From Bacillota bacterium (GTDB taxonomy: Bacteria; Bacillota; Clostridia; Acetivibrionales; DSM-1351), in contig JAEZUC010000147.1 of the NCBI GenBank assembly GCA_023443515.1, forward strand, positions 28,670 through 92,669: a stretch of 64,000 nt of DNA. Direction: 5' to 3'. Made by a program: the position numbers and the translations under genes. Shown one piece after another: positions 16,716 to 24,656 of this stretch. Numbering within the stretch: position 1 is the first letter of the stretch; each line of letters opens with the position of its first letter. The notes below the pieces were generated by a model. It had not been told where the DNA came from. It made no database searches and was given only the letters and a program-made list of their open reading frames with translations.

Positions 16716-16795
16716 AGTAATCCCTAGAGTATACTACTTTCAGGGATTTTACTTTTTATACGATAAAGTAAATACGTATATATAGGGTGGGTTAT

Positions 16796-17383
16796 ATGTC
16801 AATAGATAGGAAAAAAGTTGAAGAGCATATCAGAGGTTTGCTGATCGCTATCGGAGAGAACCCTGACAGGGAGGGACTGAAAGAGACGCCCGCGCGTGTT
16901 GCTCGTATGTACGAGGAGATTTTTGAAGGAATCAGCTATTCCAATGACGAGATTGCCGAAATGTACAACAAGACCTTTGAGGATGATTTGGTGATACCAA
17001 AGGACAACAAAGAAATGGTATTGGTTAAGGATATAGATATTTTCAGCTATTGCGAGCACCATATGGCGCTTATGTACAATATGAAAGTCGCGGTTGCTTA
17101 TGTACCAAACGGAAAAATACTGGGCCTGAGCAAAATAGCCAGGATTGCCGAAATGGTTGGAAAACGTCTCCAGCTTCAAGAAAGGATAGGGTCGGATATA
17201 GCAGAAATTATGCAAAAGATCACAGAATCAGAGGATGTTGCAGTAATTATTGAGGGTCAGCATGCATGTATGACTGCCAGAGGTATTAAGAATACAGGGT
17301 CTCTGACTACAACCACTACATTTCGAGGGAATTTCTACACAGATACAAACCTTACAGACAGATTGATGATATTGTATAAGTAA
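16796..17383 (+). CDS. folE: GTP cyclohydrolase I
   Basis: A 195-residue enzyme converting GTP to 7,8-dihydroneopterin triphosphate, the first folate step. Zinc and catalytic residues are visible in YCEHHMALM (Cys and His), KILGLSKIARI, and GQHACMTARGI (second Cys). The N-terminal EGLKETPARVARMYEEIF is conserved. ATG 16796 is preferred to ATG 16787 because the AGGGTGG would otherwise fall inside the coding region. First gene of folE-HD-folP-folB-folK. Confidence 0.96.
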   Translation: MSIDRKKVEEHIRGLLIAIGENPDREGLKETPARVARMYEEIFEGISYSNDEIAEMYNKTFEDDLVIPKDNKEMVLVKDIDIFSYCEHHMALMYNMKVAVAYVPNGKILGLSKIARIAEMVGKRLQLQERIGSDIAEIMQKITESEDVAVIIEGQHACMTARGIKNTGSLTTTTTFRGNFYTDTNLTDRLMILYK

Positions 17384-17400
17384 TATTACAGAGGAAGCAT

Positions 17401-17880
17401 ATGGAATTAGTACAAAGAATTTTAAACCATCCACAATTCAAAAAGTATATGGAATTAAATTCCAAAGCAGAAAAAGACCGTAAATTCTGCCTCCATGATA
17501 TTCAGCATGTTATGGATGTGGCAAGGGTTGCCTATATTATTTCACTTGAAAATAAATATGACCTTGATAAGGAAATAATTTATATAACTGCACTTCTCCA
17601 TGATATTGCCAAATGGAAACAATACAGCCAAAAGGCAGACCATGCCACTGAAGGAGCTGTTTTAGCACGTGAGATTCTGGAGGATTTAAATATAGATAAG
17701 GGTGACACTGAAATGATTTTGAATGCAATTGCAATGCATCGCAAAAAGGAAGGACACAGTACACCTCTGAGTAAGGTTTTATATGAAGGGGATAAGTCCT
17801 GCCGCCAGTGTGTCAGCTGCAGTATGGTTGAGGAATGCAGTTGGTATGCCAACGGGAAAATACCCGTACTATATTACTAA
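17401..17880 (+). CDS. HD-domain phosphohydrolase inside the folate operon
   Basis: A 159-residue HD-superfamily metal-dependent phosphohydrolase. The metal ligands are visible as HDIQHVMDVARVAY (first His), ALLHDIAKW (the HD pair) and a later conserved Asp near residue 121 (YEGDKSC). A cysteine-rich stretch with CRQCVSC follows, ending at residue 159. It lies between folE and folP with 17 and 3 bp spacing, so it is cotranscribed. Dephosphorylation of dihydroneopterin triphosphate is the step between these enzymes and is often unassigned. This HD protein is a reasonable candidate, by context only. A related HD family member, YqeK, is at 47290. Confidence 0.8.
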   Translation: MELVQRILNHPQFKKYMELNSKAEKDRKFCLHDIQHVMDVARVAYIISLENKYDLDKEIIYITALLHDIAKWKQYSQKADHATEGAVLAREILEDLNIDKGDTEMILNAIAMHRKKEGHSTPLSKVLYEGDKSCRQCVSCSMVEECSWYANGKIPVLYY

Positions 17881-17883
17881 AAG

Positions 17884-18726
17884 ATGAAGGATATCACAAA
17901 TATGAAAGCGACTTGTATTAAAATCGGGAACAGCACATGGGAATGGGGCAAAAAGACTTATGTTATGGGTATACTTAACATAACGCCGGATTCCTTTTCG
18001 GACGGGGGCAGTTATACAAACCTTGAAATTGCGCTTCAACAAGCACTACGGATGGTTGATGAAGGCGCAGATATAATTGACGTCGGAGGAGAAACCACAA
18101 AACCCGGTGCAGTACCTGTGTCCCCTGGAATTGAACAGCAGAGGATAATACCTGTGATTGAAGCTCTCACAAAAGAAGCAGGCTTGCCTGTTTCGGTGGA
18201 TACCTATAGAGCAGATACAGCAGAACTTGCCATAAAGGCAGGCGCAGATATGATAAATGATATATGGGGTCTCAAATATGATTCCCGCATGGCTCCGACA
18301 ATAGCGGAGTACGGTGTACCGGTATGTATAATGCACAACAGAACTACAGGAACAGATTATGGAGAAGACCTTATAGGGCAAATATTGCGGGAGCTTGAGG
18401 AAAGTATATTAATTGCTAAAAACGCAGGTATAGGGGATGATAAAATAATCATAGACCCCGGTATAGGTTTTGCAAAGACCTGGGAACAAAACTTGGAGGT
18501 AATGCGTAAGCTGGAAACTTTTAAAAAGCTGGGCTATCCCGTTCTTTTAGGTACTTCAAGAAAATCCTTTATAGGTAGGGTTCTGGGACTTGAAGTATAT
18601 GACAGGCTTGAAGGTACGCTGGCTACAACTGCAACAGGTATTGTGAAGGGTGTTGAAATTGTAAGGGTTCATGATGTTCTGCAAAATGTACGAGTAGCAA
18701 AAATGACGGATAGTATGGTGAGATAA
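17884..18726 (+). CDS. folP: dihydropteroate synthase
   Basis: A 280-residue TIM-barrel enzyme that joins p-aminobenzoate to hydroxymethyl-dihydropterin pyrophosphate; it is the target of sulfonamides. Signatures are GILNITPDSFSDGG (pterin loop 1), DVGGETTKPGA (loop 2), DPGIGFAKTWEQN, and GTSRKSFIG near the C terminus. It starts 3 bp after the HD gene and ends directly at the folB ATG (zero gap). The in-frame ATG at 17902 is an alternative start. No resistance-type insertion is obvious in the loops. Confidence 0.96.
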   Translation: MKDITNMKATCIKIGNSTWEWGKKTYVMGILNITPDSFSDGGSYTNLEIALQQALRMVDEGADIIDVGGETTKPGAVPVSPGIEQQRIIPVIEALTKEAGLPVSVDTYRADTAELAIKAGADMINDIWGLKYDSRMAPTIAEYGVPVCIMHNRTTGTDYGEDLIGQILRELEESILIAKNAGIGDDKIIIDPGIGFAKTWEQNLEVMRKLETFKKLGYPVLLGTSRKSFIGRVLGLEVYDRLEGTLATTATGIVKGVEIVRVHDVLQNVRVAKMTDSMVR

Positions 18727-19101
18727 ATGGATAAAATAATTATAGAAGATTTGGAAGTGTATGCATACCACGGGGTAGCAGAAGAAGAAAAAAAACTGGG
18801 GCAGATGTTTCTTGTTTCACTTGAAATATCTGCTGATTTAAGCAATGCTGCCCAAAATCATGATTTAACCTCTACTTTGAATTACGCAGAGGTATGCAGA
18901 GTTGTCGGGGAGATTGTAAGGTCGGATAAGTACGATTTAATAGAAACGGTTGCATATAAGATTGTTGAGGGCATATTCATTAACTTTCAAAAAGCAGTGT
19001 CAGTAAAGATACTGCTGAAAAAACCTTGGGCTCCTATGGGATATCATCTTAGGTATGCCGGAGTCCAGCTTGAGCGTACCAGAGGTGATTTCAATGTGTA
19101 A
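18727..19101 (+). CDS. folB: dihydroneopterin aldolase
   Basis: A 124-residue aldolase that cleaves dihydroneopterin to hydroxymethyl-dihydropterin and glycolaldehyde. The sequence opens DKIIIEDLEVYAYHGVAEEEKKLGQ, containing the conserved Tyr and His-Gly of the active site. TSTLNYAEVC and a Lys near KKPWAP complete the family pattern. It starts on the base after the folP stop and its end overlaps folK by 8 nt, so translational coupling is likely. Confidence 0.95.
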   Translation: MDKIIIEDLEVYAYHGVAEEEKKLGQMFLVSLEISADLSNAAQNHDLTSTLNYAEVCRVVGEIVRSDKYDLIETVAYKIVEGIFINFQKAVSVKILLKKPWAPMGYHLRYAGVQLERTRGDFNV

Positions 19102-19558
19102 TACTGAAGTCATTGCATATATAGGGTTGGGTTCAAATATAGGGGACAGAGAATACCAACTGAACCGGGCGTTGGAGTTGCTAAAATCCGCTGAAAAAGT
19201 TGAAGTTACGATTGTGTCATCTTTTTATAATACCGCCCCGGTAGGGTATGAACAGCAGCCTGATTTTTTGAATGCAGTGGTTGAAATCAGGACAACTTTG
19301 TCGGCTGATGACCTTCTGGAATTGTGTTCAAAAATCGAAAAGGAACTCAAGAGGGAAAGAATAATACGATGGGGGCCAAGGACTATCGACCTTGATATCC
19401 TACTTTTCGGCAATTCGGTTATAAATGAAAAGGATTTAGTAATTCCTCATCCCAGGATGCATGAGCGAAAATTTGTAATGGAGCCTTTAAACGAAATTGC
19501 ACCTTTTGTAATGCATCCGGTGTTTAACAAAAGTATAAGCGAGCTCTTTTTAGAATAG
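19094..19558 (+). CDS. folK: HPPK, hydroxymethyl-dihydropteridine pyrophosphokinase
   Basis: A 154-residue kinase that transfers pyrophosphate from ATP to hydroxymethyl-dihydropterin. Motifs are YIGLGSNIGDREYQL, YNTAPVGYEQQPDFLNAV (pterin-binding), and RWGPRTIDLDILLFG with the catalytic metal-binding aspartates. The ATG at 19094 overlaps the folB stop and is preceded by AGAGGTGA. It is the last gene of the folate operon; the cobalamin gene 28 bp downstream has its own ribosome-binding site. Length is normal. Confidence 0.95.
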   Translation: MCNTEVIAYIGLGSNIGDREYQLNRALELLKSAEKVEVTIVSSFYNTAPVGYEQQPDFLNAVVEIRTTLSADDLLELCSKIEKELKRERIIRWGPRTIDLDILLFGNSVINEKDLVIPHPRMHERKFVMEPLNEIAPFVMHPVFNKSISELFLE

Positions 19559-19586
19559 CTTTCAATTAAAATAAATGGAGGACTTT

Positions 19587-20120
19587 ATGAGTAAGACAGG
19601 CTTGGTACACATTTACACAGGTGATGGCAAGGGTAAGACTACAGCAGCAATAGGACTTGGAGTAAGAGCCTGTGGTGATAATATGAAGGTTCTTTTGGTT
19701 CAGTTTTTAAAAAGCAGAGATACCTGCGAACTTCATTCACTAAAGAAGCTGGAACCGGAGTTTATTGTAATAAGAGGTTTCAGCTGTAAAAAGTTTGTCT
19801 GGAACATGACTGAGGAAGAAAAAGGAGAGGCCCGTAAAGAGGCTTCAGAAATTTTCCATAATGTAAAAAATCTTGTTTTACAGAACAAATATGGTCTGGT
19901 TATTCTTGATGAACTCATAGGAGTTCTGAATAACGGGTTTATCAGCGAAGATGATGTTATTTCCATGATAAAAGATAAACCCCAAGAAACAGAACTTGTG
20001 TTAACCGGGAGAAATGCCGGGAAACGTCTGATGGAAGTTGCCGACTACATATCTGAAATAAAAGCCGTAAAACATCCGTATAAAGAAGGCATTTCAGCCC
20101 GCAAGGGAATAGAATTTTAA
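19587..20120 (+). CDS. cobO: cob(I)alamin adenosyltransferase, CobO/BtuR type
   Basis: A 177-residue P-loop enzyme that adenosylates corrinoids to make the B12 coenzyme. Walker A is GDGKGKTTAAIG, the middle shows VILDELIGVLNNG (the metal-binding Asp-Glu), and PYKEGISARKGIEF at the C terminus is the family tail. ATG 19587 has GGAGG at the right distance; an upstream in-frame ATG at 19575 does not. No other cobalamin gene is adjacent. It may supply B12 to the B12-type radical SAM proteins nearby, which is speculation. The gene converges on glgA with 7 bp between stops. Confidence 0.9.
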   Translation: MSKTGLVHIYTGDGKGKTTAAIGLGVRACGDNMKVLLVQFLKSRDTCELHSLKKLEPEFIVIRGFSCKKFVWNMTEEEKGEARKEASEIFHNVKNLVLQNKYGLVILDELIGVLNNGFISEDDVISMIKDKPQETELVLTGRNAGKRLMEVADYISEIKAVKHPYKEGISARKGIEF

Positions 20121-20127
20121 TTTACTG

Positions 20128-21573
20128 CTATTGCTGCAGTGTTTTACGGTACATATTCATGTATTCGTGAGCTGATTTTTCCCAGCTGAAATCCGCTCTC
20201 ATGCCTCTTTGGACAATAAGGTTCCAAATATCTTTTTTATTGTAATAAAAATCTACTGCACGCTTGATTGTATTAAGCATATCGTGGGCATTGTAATTTG
20301 AAAAAGTGAAACCGTTCCCTTCTCCTGTTACTTCGTTGTAGGAAAGAACAGTATCATTAAGGCCACCCGTTTCACGTACTATGGGAACTGCTCCGTATCG
20401 GAAACTGAAAATCTGACCAAGACCGCAGGGCTCAAACAAGGAAGGCATGAGGAACATATCTGATGCCGCATAAATTCGCTGAGCGAGAGTATCGCTAAAG
20501 GTTATATTGGCTGAAACCTTGTCTTTATGCCAGTATGCTGCGTTTTCAAAAACATATTTGTAATGTTCATCACCTTTACCAAGCAGGACAAGCTGAATAT
20601 TCATTTGTAGCATTTCTTCAAGTACACGTTCAATAAGGTCAAACCCTTTTTGAGAGGTTAGCCTTGAAATAATACTGATTACAGGTACTTCCGGCCTTAC
20701 AGGAAGGCCTAAATCCTGCTGAAGTCTTCGTTTGTTTTCATACTTCTGAGATATCTTGTCAGCCGAGTACATCGCATACAATCTTGTATCATTTTCAGGA
20801 TTGTTTTTCTCATAATCAATACCGTTTAATATTCCGTACAAATCTTTTGACCGGCTGATTAATACACCATTTAATCCCTCTCCGTAAAAGTCATTTTTTA
20901 TTTCATTAGCATAAGTAGGGCTTACAGTACTAATAGAGTCTGAGTAAACAAGGCCTGCCTTCAAAAAATTTATATTTCCGTTAAACTCAACTCCTTCCGG
21001 TGTAAAATATCTCCAGTCCAACCCCAGCAGATCTAAAAGTACTTCTTTTGGGAAAATACCCTGATACTTTAGATTGTGTATGGTAAATATGGTTTTAATC
21101 TTTTTATAGAATTGGTTGTTTTGGTATATACTTTTTAACAGGAGACTCACAACTCCCGTCTGCCAGTCATTGCAATGTATTATATCAGCCTTGAAGCCTA
21201 TAAAAGGAAGCATTTCTAAAATTGCTTTGCTAAAAAAAGTAAACTGTTCGGCCTGGTCAAAATCGCCATAGAGTTCAGGCCTGTTAAAGTAATATTCATT
21301 GTCAAGAAAATAATATGTTATCCCGTCATACTTTAATCTGAAAACACCACAATACTGATGCCTCCAGGATATATCTACATAAATGAAGCCCAGATATTCC
21401 ATTTGGGATTTATACTGTTCCGGGATTACCTTATAGTTAGGCATAACTACACGTATATCACACCCCGGCTTTGATAACGCTTTCGGAAGGGAACCGGCAA
21501 CATCGCCAAGACCTCCGGTTTTTGCAAAAGGAAATACTTCTGAAGAAGCAAACAAAATGTTTATATTATTCAT
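20128..21573 (-). CDS. glgA: glycogen synthase
   Basis: A 481-residue GT5 glycosyltransferase adding glucose from ADP-glucose to alpha-1,4-glucan. The N-terminal KTGGLGDVAGSLPKAL is the ADP-glucose-binding motif. The C-terminal half has SRLTSQKGFDLI and SLFEPCGLGQIF (the acidic glucosyl-binding motif). It is encoded alone, without glgC, glgD or glgB adjacent. AGGAGG lies just upstream of the ATG on the minus strand. Length is normal. Confidence 0.95.
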   Translation of the reverse strand: MNNINILFASSEVFPFAKTGGLGDVAGSLPKALSKPGCDIRVVMPNYKVIPEQYKSQMEYLGFIYVDISWRHQYCGVFRLKYDGITYYFLDNEYYFNRPELYGDFDQAEQFTFFSKAILEMLPFIGFKADIIHCNDWQTGVVSLLLKSIYQNNQFYKKIKTIFTIHNLKYQGIFPKEVLLDLLGLDWRYFTPEGVEFNGNINFLKAGLVYSDSISTVSPTYANEIKNDFYGEGLNGVLISRSKDLYGILNGIDYEKNNPENDTRLYAMYSADKISQKYENKRRLQQDLGLPVRPEVPVISIISRLTSQKGFDLIERVLEEMLQMNIQLVLLGKGDEHYKYVFENAAYWHKDKVSANITFSDTLAQRIYAASDMFLMPSLFEPCGLGQIFSFRYGAVPIVRETGGLNDTVLSYNEVTGEGNGFTFSNYNAHDMLNTIKRAVDFYYNKKDIWNLIVQRGMRADFSWEKSAHEYMNMYRKTLQQ

Positions 21574-21683
21574 TGCTACCTCCTAAAACTCTAGTGGTAT
21601 AATTTTTTCAGATAATTAAAGTCTATCAGAAATTGTTTCAACCTACAACAAACAGGGAATAAAGTAAGCATAAAAAATGTTGA

Positions 21684-21712
21684 TTGACACAGGGCTGAGG
21701 TTGGATTATCCT
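21684..21712 (+). promoter_or_regulatory. promoter of the TSCPD gene
   Basis: TTGACA at 21684-21689, a 17-bp spacer, TATCCT at 21707-21712, 41 bp before the start codon. Confidence 0.65.
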
Positions 21713-21752
21713 TGTATTAAATATTTGGCAGTAAAAATAGGGAGGGTGTAAA

Positions 21753-22007
21753 ATGCAATTCAAAACAAAAGGTACATGCTCAAGTCAGATAAGTTTTGAC
21801 ATAGAAGACGGGAAACTAAAAAATGTTCGTTTCAGCAACGGATGTTCGGGAAACCTTCAGGGTATCAGCTCACTTGTTGAGGGGATGCCTGCATGTGAGG
21901 TACTTTCAAGGTTAAAAGGTATTGATTGTCAGGGGAGAGGTACTTCCTGTCCTGATCAGCTGGCTTGTGCCATTGAATCAGTTTTAAAAACACAGCAGGC
22001 AGGATGA
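21753..22007 (+). CDS. TSCPD-domain protein (TIGR03905-like)
   Basis: An 84-residue Cys-rich protein carrying the motif TSCPDQLACAIES near its C terminus, which names the TSCPD domain. The same domain occurs at the C terminus of some B12-dependent ribonucleotide reductases (NrdJ), where it binds metal. Cysteines at about residues 9, 31, 50, 61 and the TSCPD Cys suggest metal or cluster binding. It has its own promoter and a good GGAGGG. Its function as a free-standing protein is unknown to me. Confidence 0.75.
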   Translation: MQFKTKGTCSSQISFDIEDGKLKNVRFSNGCSGNLQGISSLVEGMPACEVLSRLKGIDCQGRGTSCPDQLACAIESVLKTQQAG

Positions 22008-22137
22008 TATAATATTAATTTATTACAAACCTATCTATCAATTTTAAATGTAAAGACGTATAATGTTAATAATAGGTATTCTATTATCCATTATATGTAA
22101 TATAAAATTCATACTTTAATGAAGGAGGCGTTTAACA

Positions 22138-22458
22138 ATGGATTTAAAGGATTTACTCAGAAAGAATAAAAAGAAATCATCAAAAAAACAAACTGCTAAA
22201 AATGTTGCAATCGGTGCAGGAATAGGAACAGCTGTTGGTGTAGCTGCCGGAGTACTCTTAGCTCCCAAATCAGGAAAGGAAACAAGGGACGACATAGCTA
22301 AAGTAACAAAGGATACACTGGAAAATGTTAAAGATGGCTTGAACACGGCAAAAGAAAAGATCGAAGATTTAATTAAAAAGGAAAAAGACTGCTGCTGTTG
22401 CAATGAAAATGAAGCCGTTGAAGAATGCGTATGTACAGAGGAAGAAAAGGCTGAATAA
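22138..22458 (+). CDS. YtxH-like general stress protein
   Basis: A 106-residue protein with a Gly/Ala-rich membrane-like segment (about residues 22-40, GAGIGTAVGVAAGVLLAPKS, the YtxH signature), then an amphipathic helical region, then a Cys- and Glu-rich tail containing CCCC. Family members are small, often stress-induced, inner-membrane associated proteins of unknown mechanism. AAGGAGG precedes the ATG. A DUF948-type membrane protein follows 30 bp later, which is the usual pairing. The four-Cys tail is unusual and may bind metal (inference). Confidence 0.75.
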   Translation: MDLKDLLRKNKKKSSKKQTAKNVAIGAGIGTAVGVAAGVLLAPKSGKETRDDIAKVTKDTLENVKDGLNTAKEKIEDLIKKEKDCCCCNENEAVEECVCTEEEKAE

Positions 22459-22488
22459 AAGCTTTTATACACGAAAGGGTGTTTACAT

Positions 22489-22869
22489 ATGTCTATTACT
22501 TTAGACCTGAGTGTTGTGGCATGGTTCATAATTTTTTGTATAGCTGTTATAATAGGAGTCCTTTTAATAGTAGTTTTAAGAAATTGCTTAAAGATTACTG
22601 AAAAGGTCAACAAAATTTTAGATGACAATGCTGACTCAGTGGGAAAGACACTGGAGGTTTTACCTGTCACTGTGACAAGTATAGATGAACTTGCTAAAAG
22701 TGCAAAAGGTACTTTAGATAAGGCTACTTCAGTAGTAACAACAGTTGAAGATTCAGTTTCTGATACCATAGATTCTTTTTCTTTTAATGCTGAAAACATA
22801 TTGAGCATTATTAATATTGCAAGCTCTGTAGTTAAATCTATTATCAGTTCATTTTCTGCAAGGAAATAG
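22489..22869 (+). CDS. DUF948-like membrane protein
   Basis: A 126-residue protein with one N-terminal membrane helix (VAWFIIFCIAVIIGVLLIVVL, about residues 10-30) and a following helical domain with heptad-like pattern (VNKILDDNADSVGKTLEVLP). That is the DUF948 arrangement found next to YtxH in Firmicutes. Likely anchored with a cytoplasmic coiled coil, partnering the preceding YtxH protein in one operon ended by the terminator at 22890. Function is unknown. Confidence 0.7.
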   Translation: MSITLDLSVVAWFIIFCIAVIIGVLLIVVLRNCLKITEKVNKILDDNADSVGKTLEVLPVTVTSIDELAKSAKGTLDKATSVVTTVEDSVSDTIDSFSFNAENILSIINIASSVVKSIISSFSARK

Positions 22870-22889
22870 TTTAGCTATAATTGATTTTA

Positions 22890-22926
22890 AGGCACTCAAA
22901 GGGAAATCTTTTTGAGTGTCTTTTTA
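22890..22926 (+). terminator. terminator after the YtxH/DUF948 pair
   Basis: GGCACTCAAA at 22891-22900 pairs with TTTGAGTGTC at 22911-22920, with one G-T pair, followed by TTTTT. Confidence 0.85.
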
Positions 22927-22949
22927 TGTACCCTGGAGAACTAATTTTA

Positions 22950-22978
22950 TTGTAAAAGCATGTATTGTGTGATATTAT
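22950..22978 (+). promoter_or_regulatory. promoter of the PP2C-LysM gene
   Basis: TTGTAA at 22950-22955, a 17-bp spacer, TATTAT at 22973-22978. Confidence 0.55.
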
Positions 22979-23052
22979 TTACTTACAAATTCCTACCAAT
23001 TAGTTGCATATTTTTACTAAAGAATTTAAAAAACGTTACGAGGTGAAATACT

Positions 23053-24459
23053 GTGGATGGAAACATAAGGGTAAGTGCTACAGTAATAAGTTGTATGGGC
23101 AACAGCTCAAACAAAGACGATTTCTATTTCAACGGCAGCTTCTCAAATTGCCATAATACTCAAAGTATTCAGTGTTCATTTGAAAAATCCTCAAGTAACT
23201 TCGTTTTTGCTGTGTCAGATTCTATGGGAATTGATGACGGTGAAACGGATAGCATATCTGCTGTCAGAGAAATAAAAAGATACCATGAAAGTGCAAAAAA
23301 ACAGCACTTTTCTCTTGAAGGCATTACCGAAAAAATATATGAGGCAGTTCAGCTTTCCAGTAATTTAATATACAGTAAATCCGTTATATCCAGTCAGAAC
23401 AACCCGATATTAACAGGTTTTTCTTCGTTAATAATTGAGAACAACAGAGCCGTGATAATGAACCTTGGTAATAACGGTGCTTTTTTATTCCGGCATGGAC
23501 TTCAAAAAGATATATTTTCAAATGGTGAAAGCAGGAAAAACGAAAAGCTTAAATCACTGGGGATAACCCCAAACACTACAGAGTTGTATAAGGATACCGA
23601 AAAAATACTAAAAATTGCCGAACAGGAATCTAAAACAAAAATAAAGCTTTCCTCAAGTATAATGATAGAAGAGGGAGATATCATCCTTCTGTGCAGTGAC
23701 GGAGTGTTAAATAGTTTAAACAGGGGCAGGATAGAAGCGGTTATTGATTCCGGTTTGGATCCTCAAAAAATGGCCAGCGTTCTTTTTCAGGAAGCTTCTA
23801 AGACTGATATGGATGAAGGTTTAACACTAATGGTTATCAAAGTTGAAGAGGTTAGAAATATTTCATATATTCCTATACAAAGAAGAATGGCTCAGTTCAG
23901 TATGGACGAAGATGAAGATGAGGAAGAGGATGAATTACTTGATGAGCCGGAAAAAGGTCGCAGTATTGTTAACTACATATTGGGATTTATATGTGTACTT
24001 ATAATATCAGGAGTTCTATTTATGGGGTATCTCATAGTAAGCAACAAGGGACTTTTTGCCTCTGATGGAAAGCAAGGAGAACCATCTCAGTCAACTCAGA
24101 CGGCATCAGGTACGACAGATACACCATCCGTAGCTACAAATACAGAGAGTACTGCAACAGCTTCTGACTCTCAATCAGTACCATCTCAAGCCGGTGACAG
24201 TAAAAACACCGATACAAACGTTGATGACCCCAAGGATTCGGATAATGGTACAGAACCTGCAAAACCTTCTGATACAAAGCAGGAACCTGGGGAAGAATAT
24301 ACGGTACATGTGGTTCAACAAGGTGATACCCTTAGCTCCATTAGTACCAAATACTATGGGACACCTTCAAAGTATACTGAAATACTGAAATACAACAATA
24401 TGAAGAATGCTGACAGTATTAACATAGGCGATGAGTTAAAAATACCAAAAACAAATTAA
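23053..24459 (+). CDS. PP2C-like phosphatase domain fused through a membrane segment to a LysM domain
   Basis: A 468-residue three-part protein. Residues about 1-280 resemble a PP2C/SpoIIE Ser/Thr phosphatase, with SNKDDFYF, FAVSDSMGIDDG and LLCSDGVLNSL. Parts of the metal site look altered (DSMG for DGMGG, and DEG in place of the final DN), so activity is uncertain. A membrane segment follows at about 309-328, a Ser/Thr/Pro-rich linker at about 335-415, and a C-terminal LysM (YTVHVVQQGDTLSSISTKYYG) that binds peptidoglycan. The orientation implies a cytoplasmic sensor-like domain tied to the cell wall. Start is GTG 23053 with GAGGTG 7 nt upstream. Monocistronic. Confidence 0.78.
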   Translation: MDGNIRVSATVISCMGNSSNKDDFYFNGSFSNCHNTQSIQCSFEKSSSNFVFAVSDSMGIDDGETDSISAVREIKRYHESAKKQHFSLEGITEKIYEAVQLSSNLIYSKSVISSQNNPILTGFSSLIIENNRAVIMNLGNNGAFLFRHGLQKDIFSNGESRKNEKLKSLGITPNTTELYKDTEKILKIAEQESKTKIKLSSSIMIEEGDIILLCSDGVLNSLNRGRIEAVIDSGLDPQKMASVLFQEASKTDMDEGLTLMVIKVEEVRNISYIPIQRRMAQFSMDEDEDEEEDELLDEPEKGRSIVNYILGFICVLIISGVLFMGYLIVSNKGLFASDGKQGEPSQSTQTASGTTDTPSVATNTESTATASDSQSVPSQAGDSKNTDTNVDDPKDSDNGTEPAKPSDTKQEPGEEYTVHVVQQGDTLSSISTKYYGTPSKYTEILKYNNMKNADSINIGDELKIPKTN

Positions 24460-24462
24460 TTT

Positions 24463-24504
24463 AAAAAAGGGAACAACCTGAGACATAGGCTGTTCCCTTT
24501 TTGT
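24463..24504 (+). terminator. terminator after the PP2C-LysM gene
   Basis: AAAAAGGGAACA pairs with TGTTCCCTTTTT; the loop is ACCTGAGACATAGGC. Confidence 0.85.
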
Positions 24505-24656
24505 TTCAAAAAGGTTACAAAGCTGTTGGTTGTTAAATTATTCATATAAAAATAAAATAGTTATATAAAATGTGGAACTTCATAGATTAAATAACGTCTA
24601 ATTTTTTGGTAGGATTTACATGCAGTAAAACAAATAAAAAACAAGAGGTGATTGTA

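Noticed and set aside
16622..16795. THF riboswitch upstream of folE
   Set aside because: No match to the known conserved segments; only a promoter, inverted repeat and hairpin are seen.
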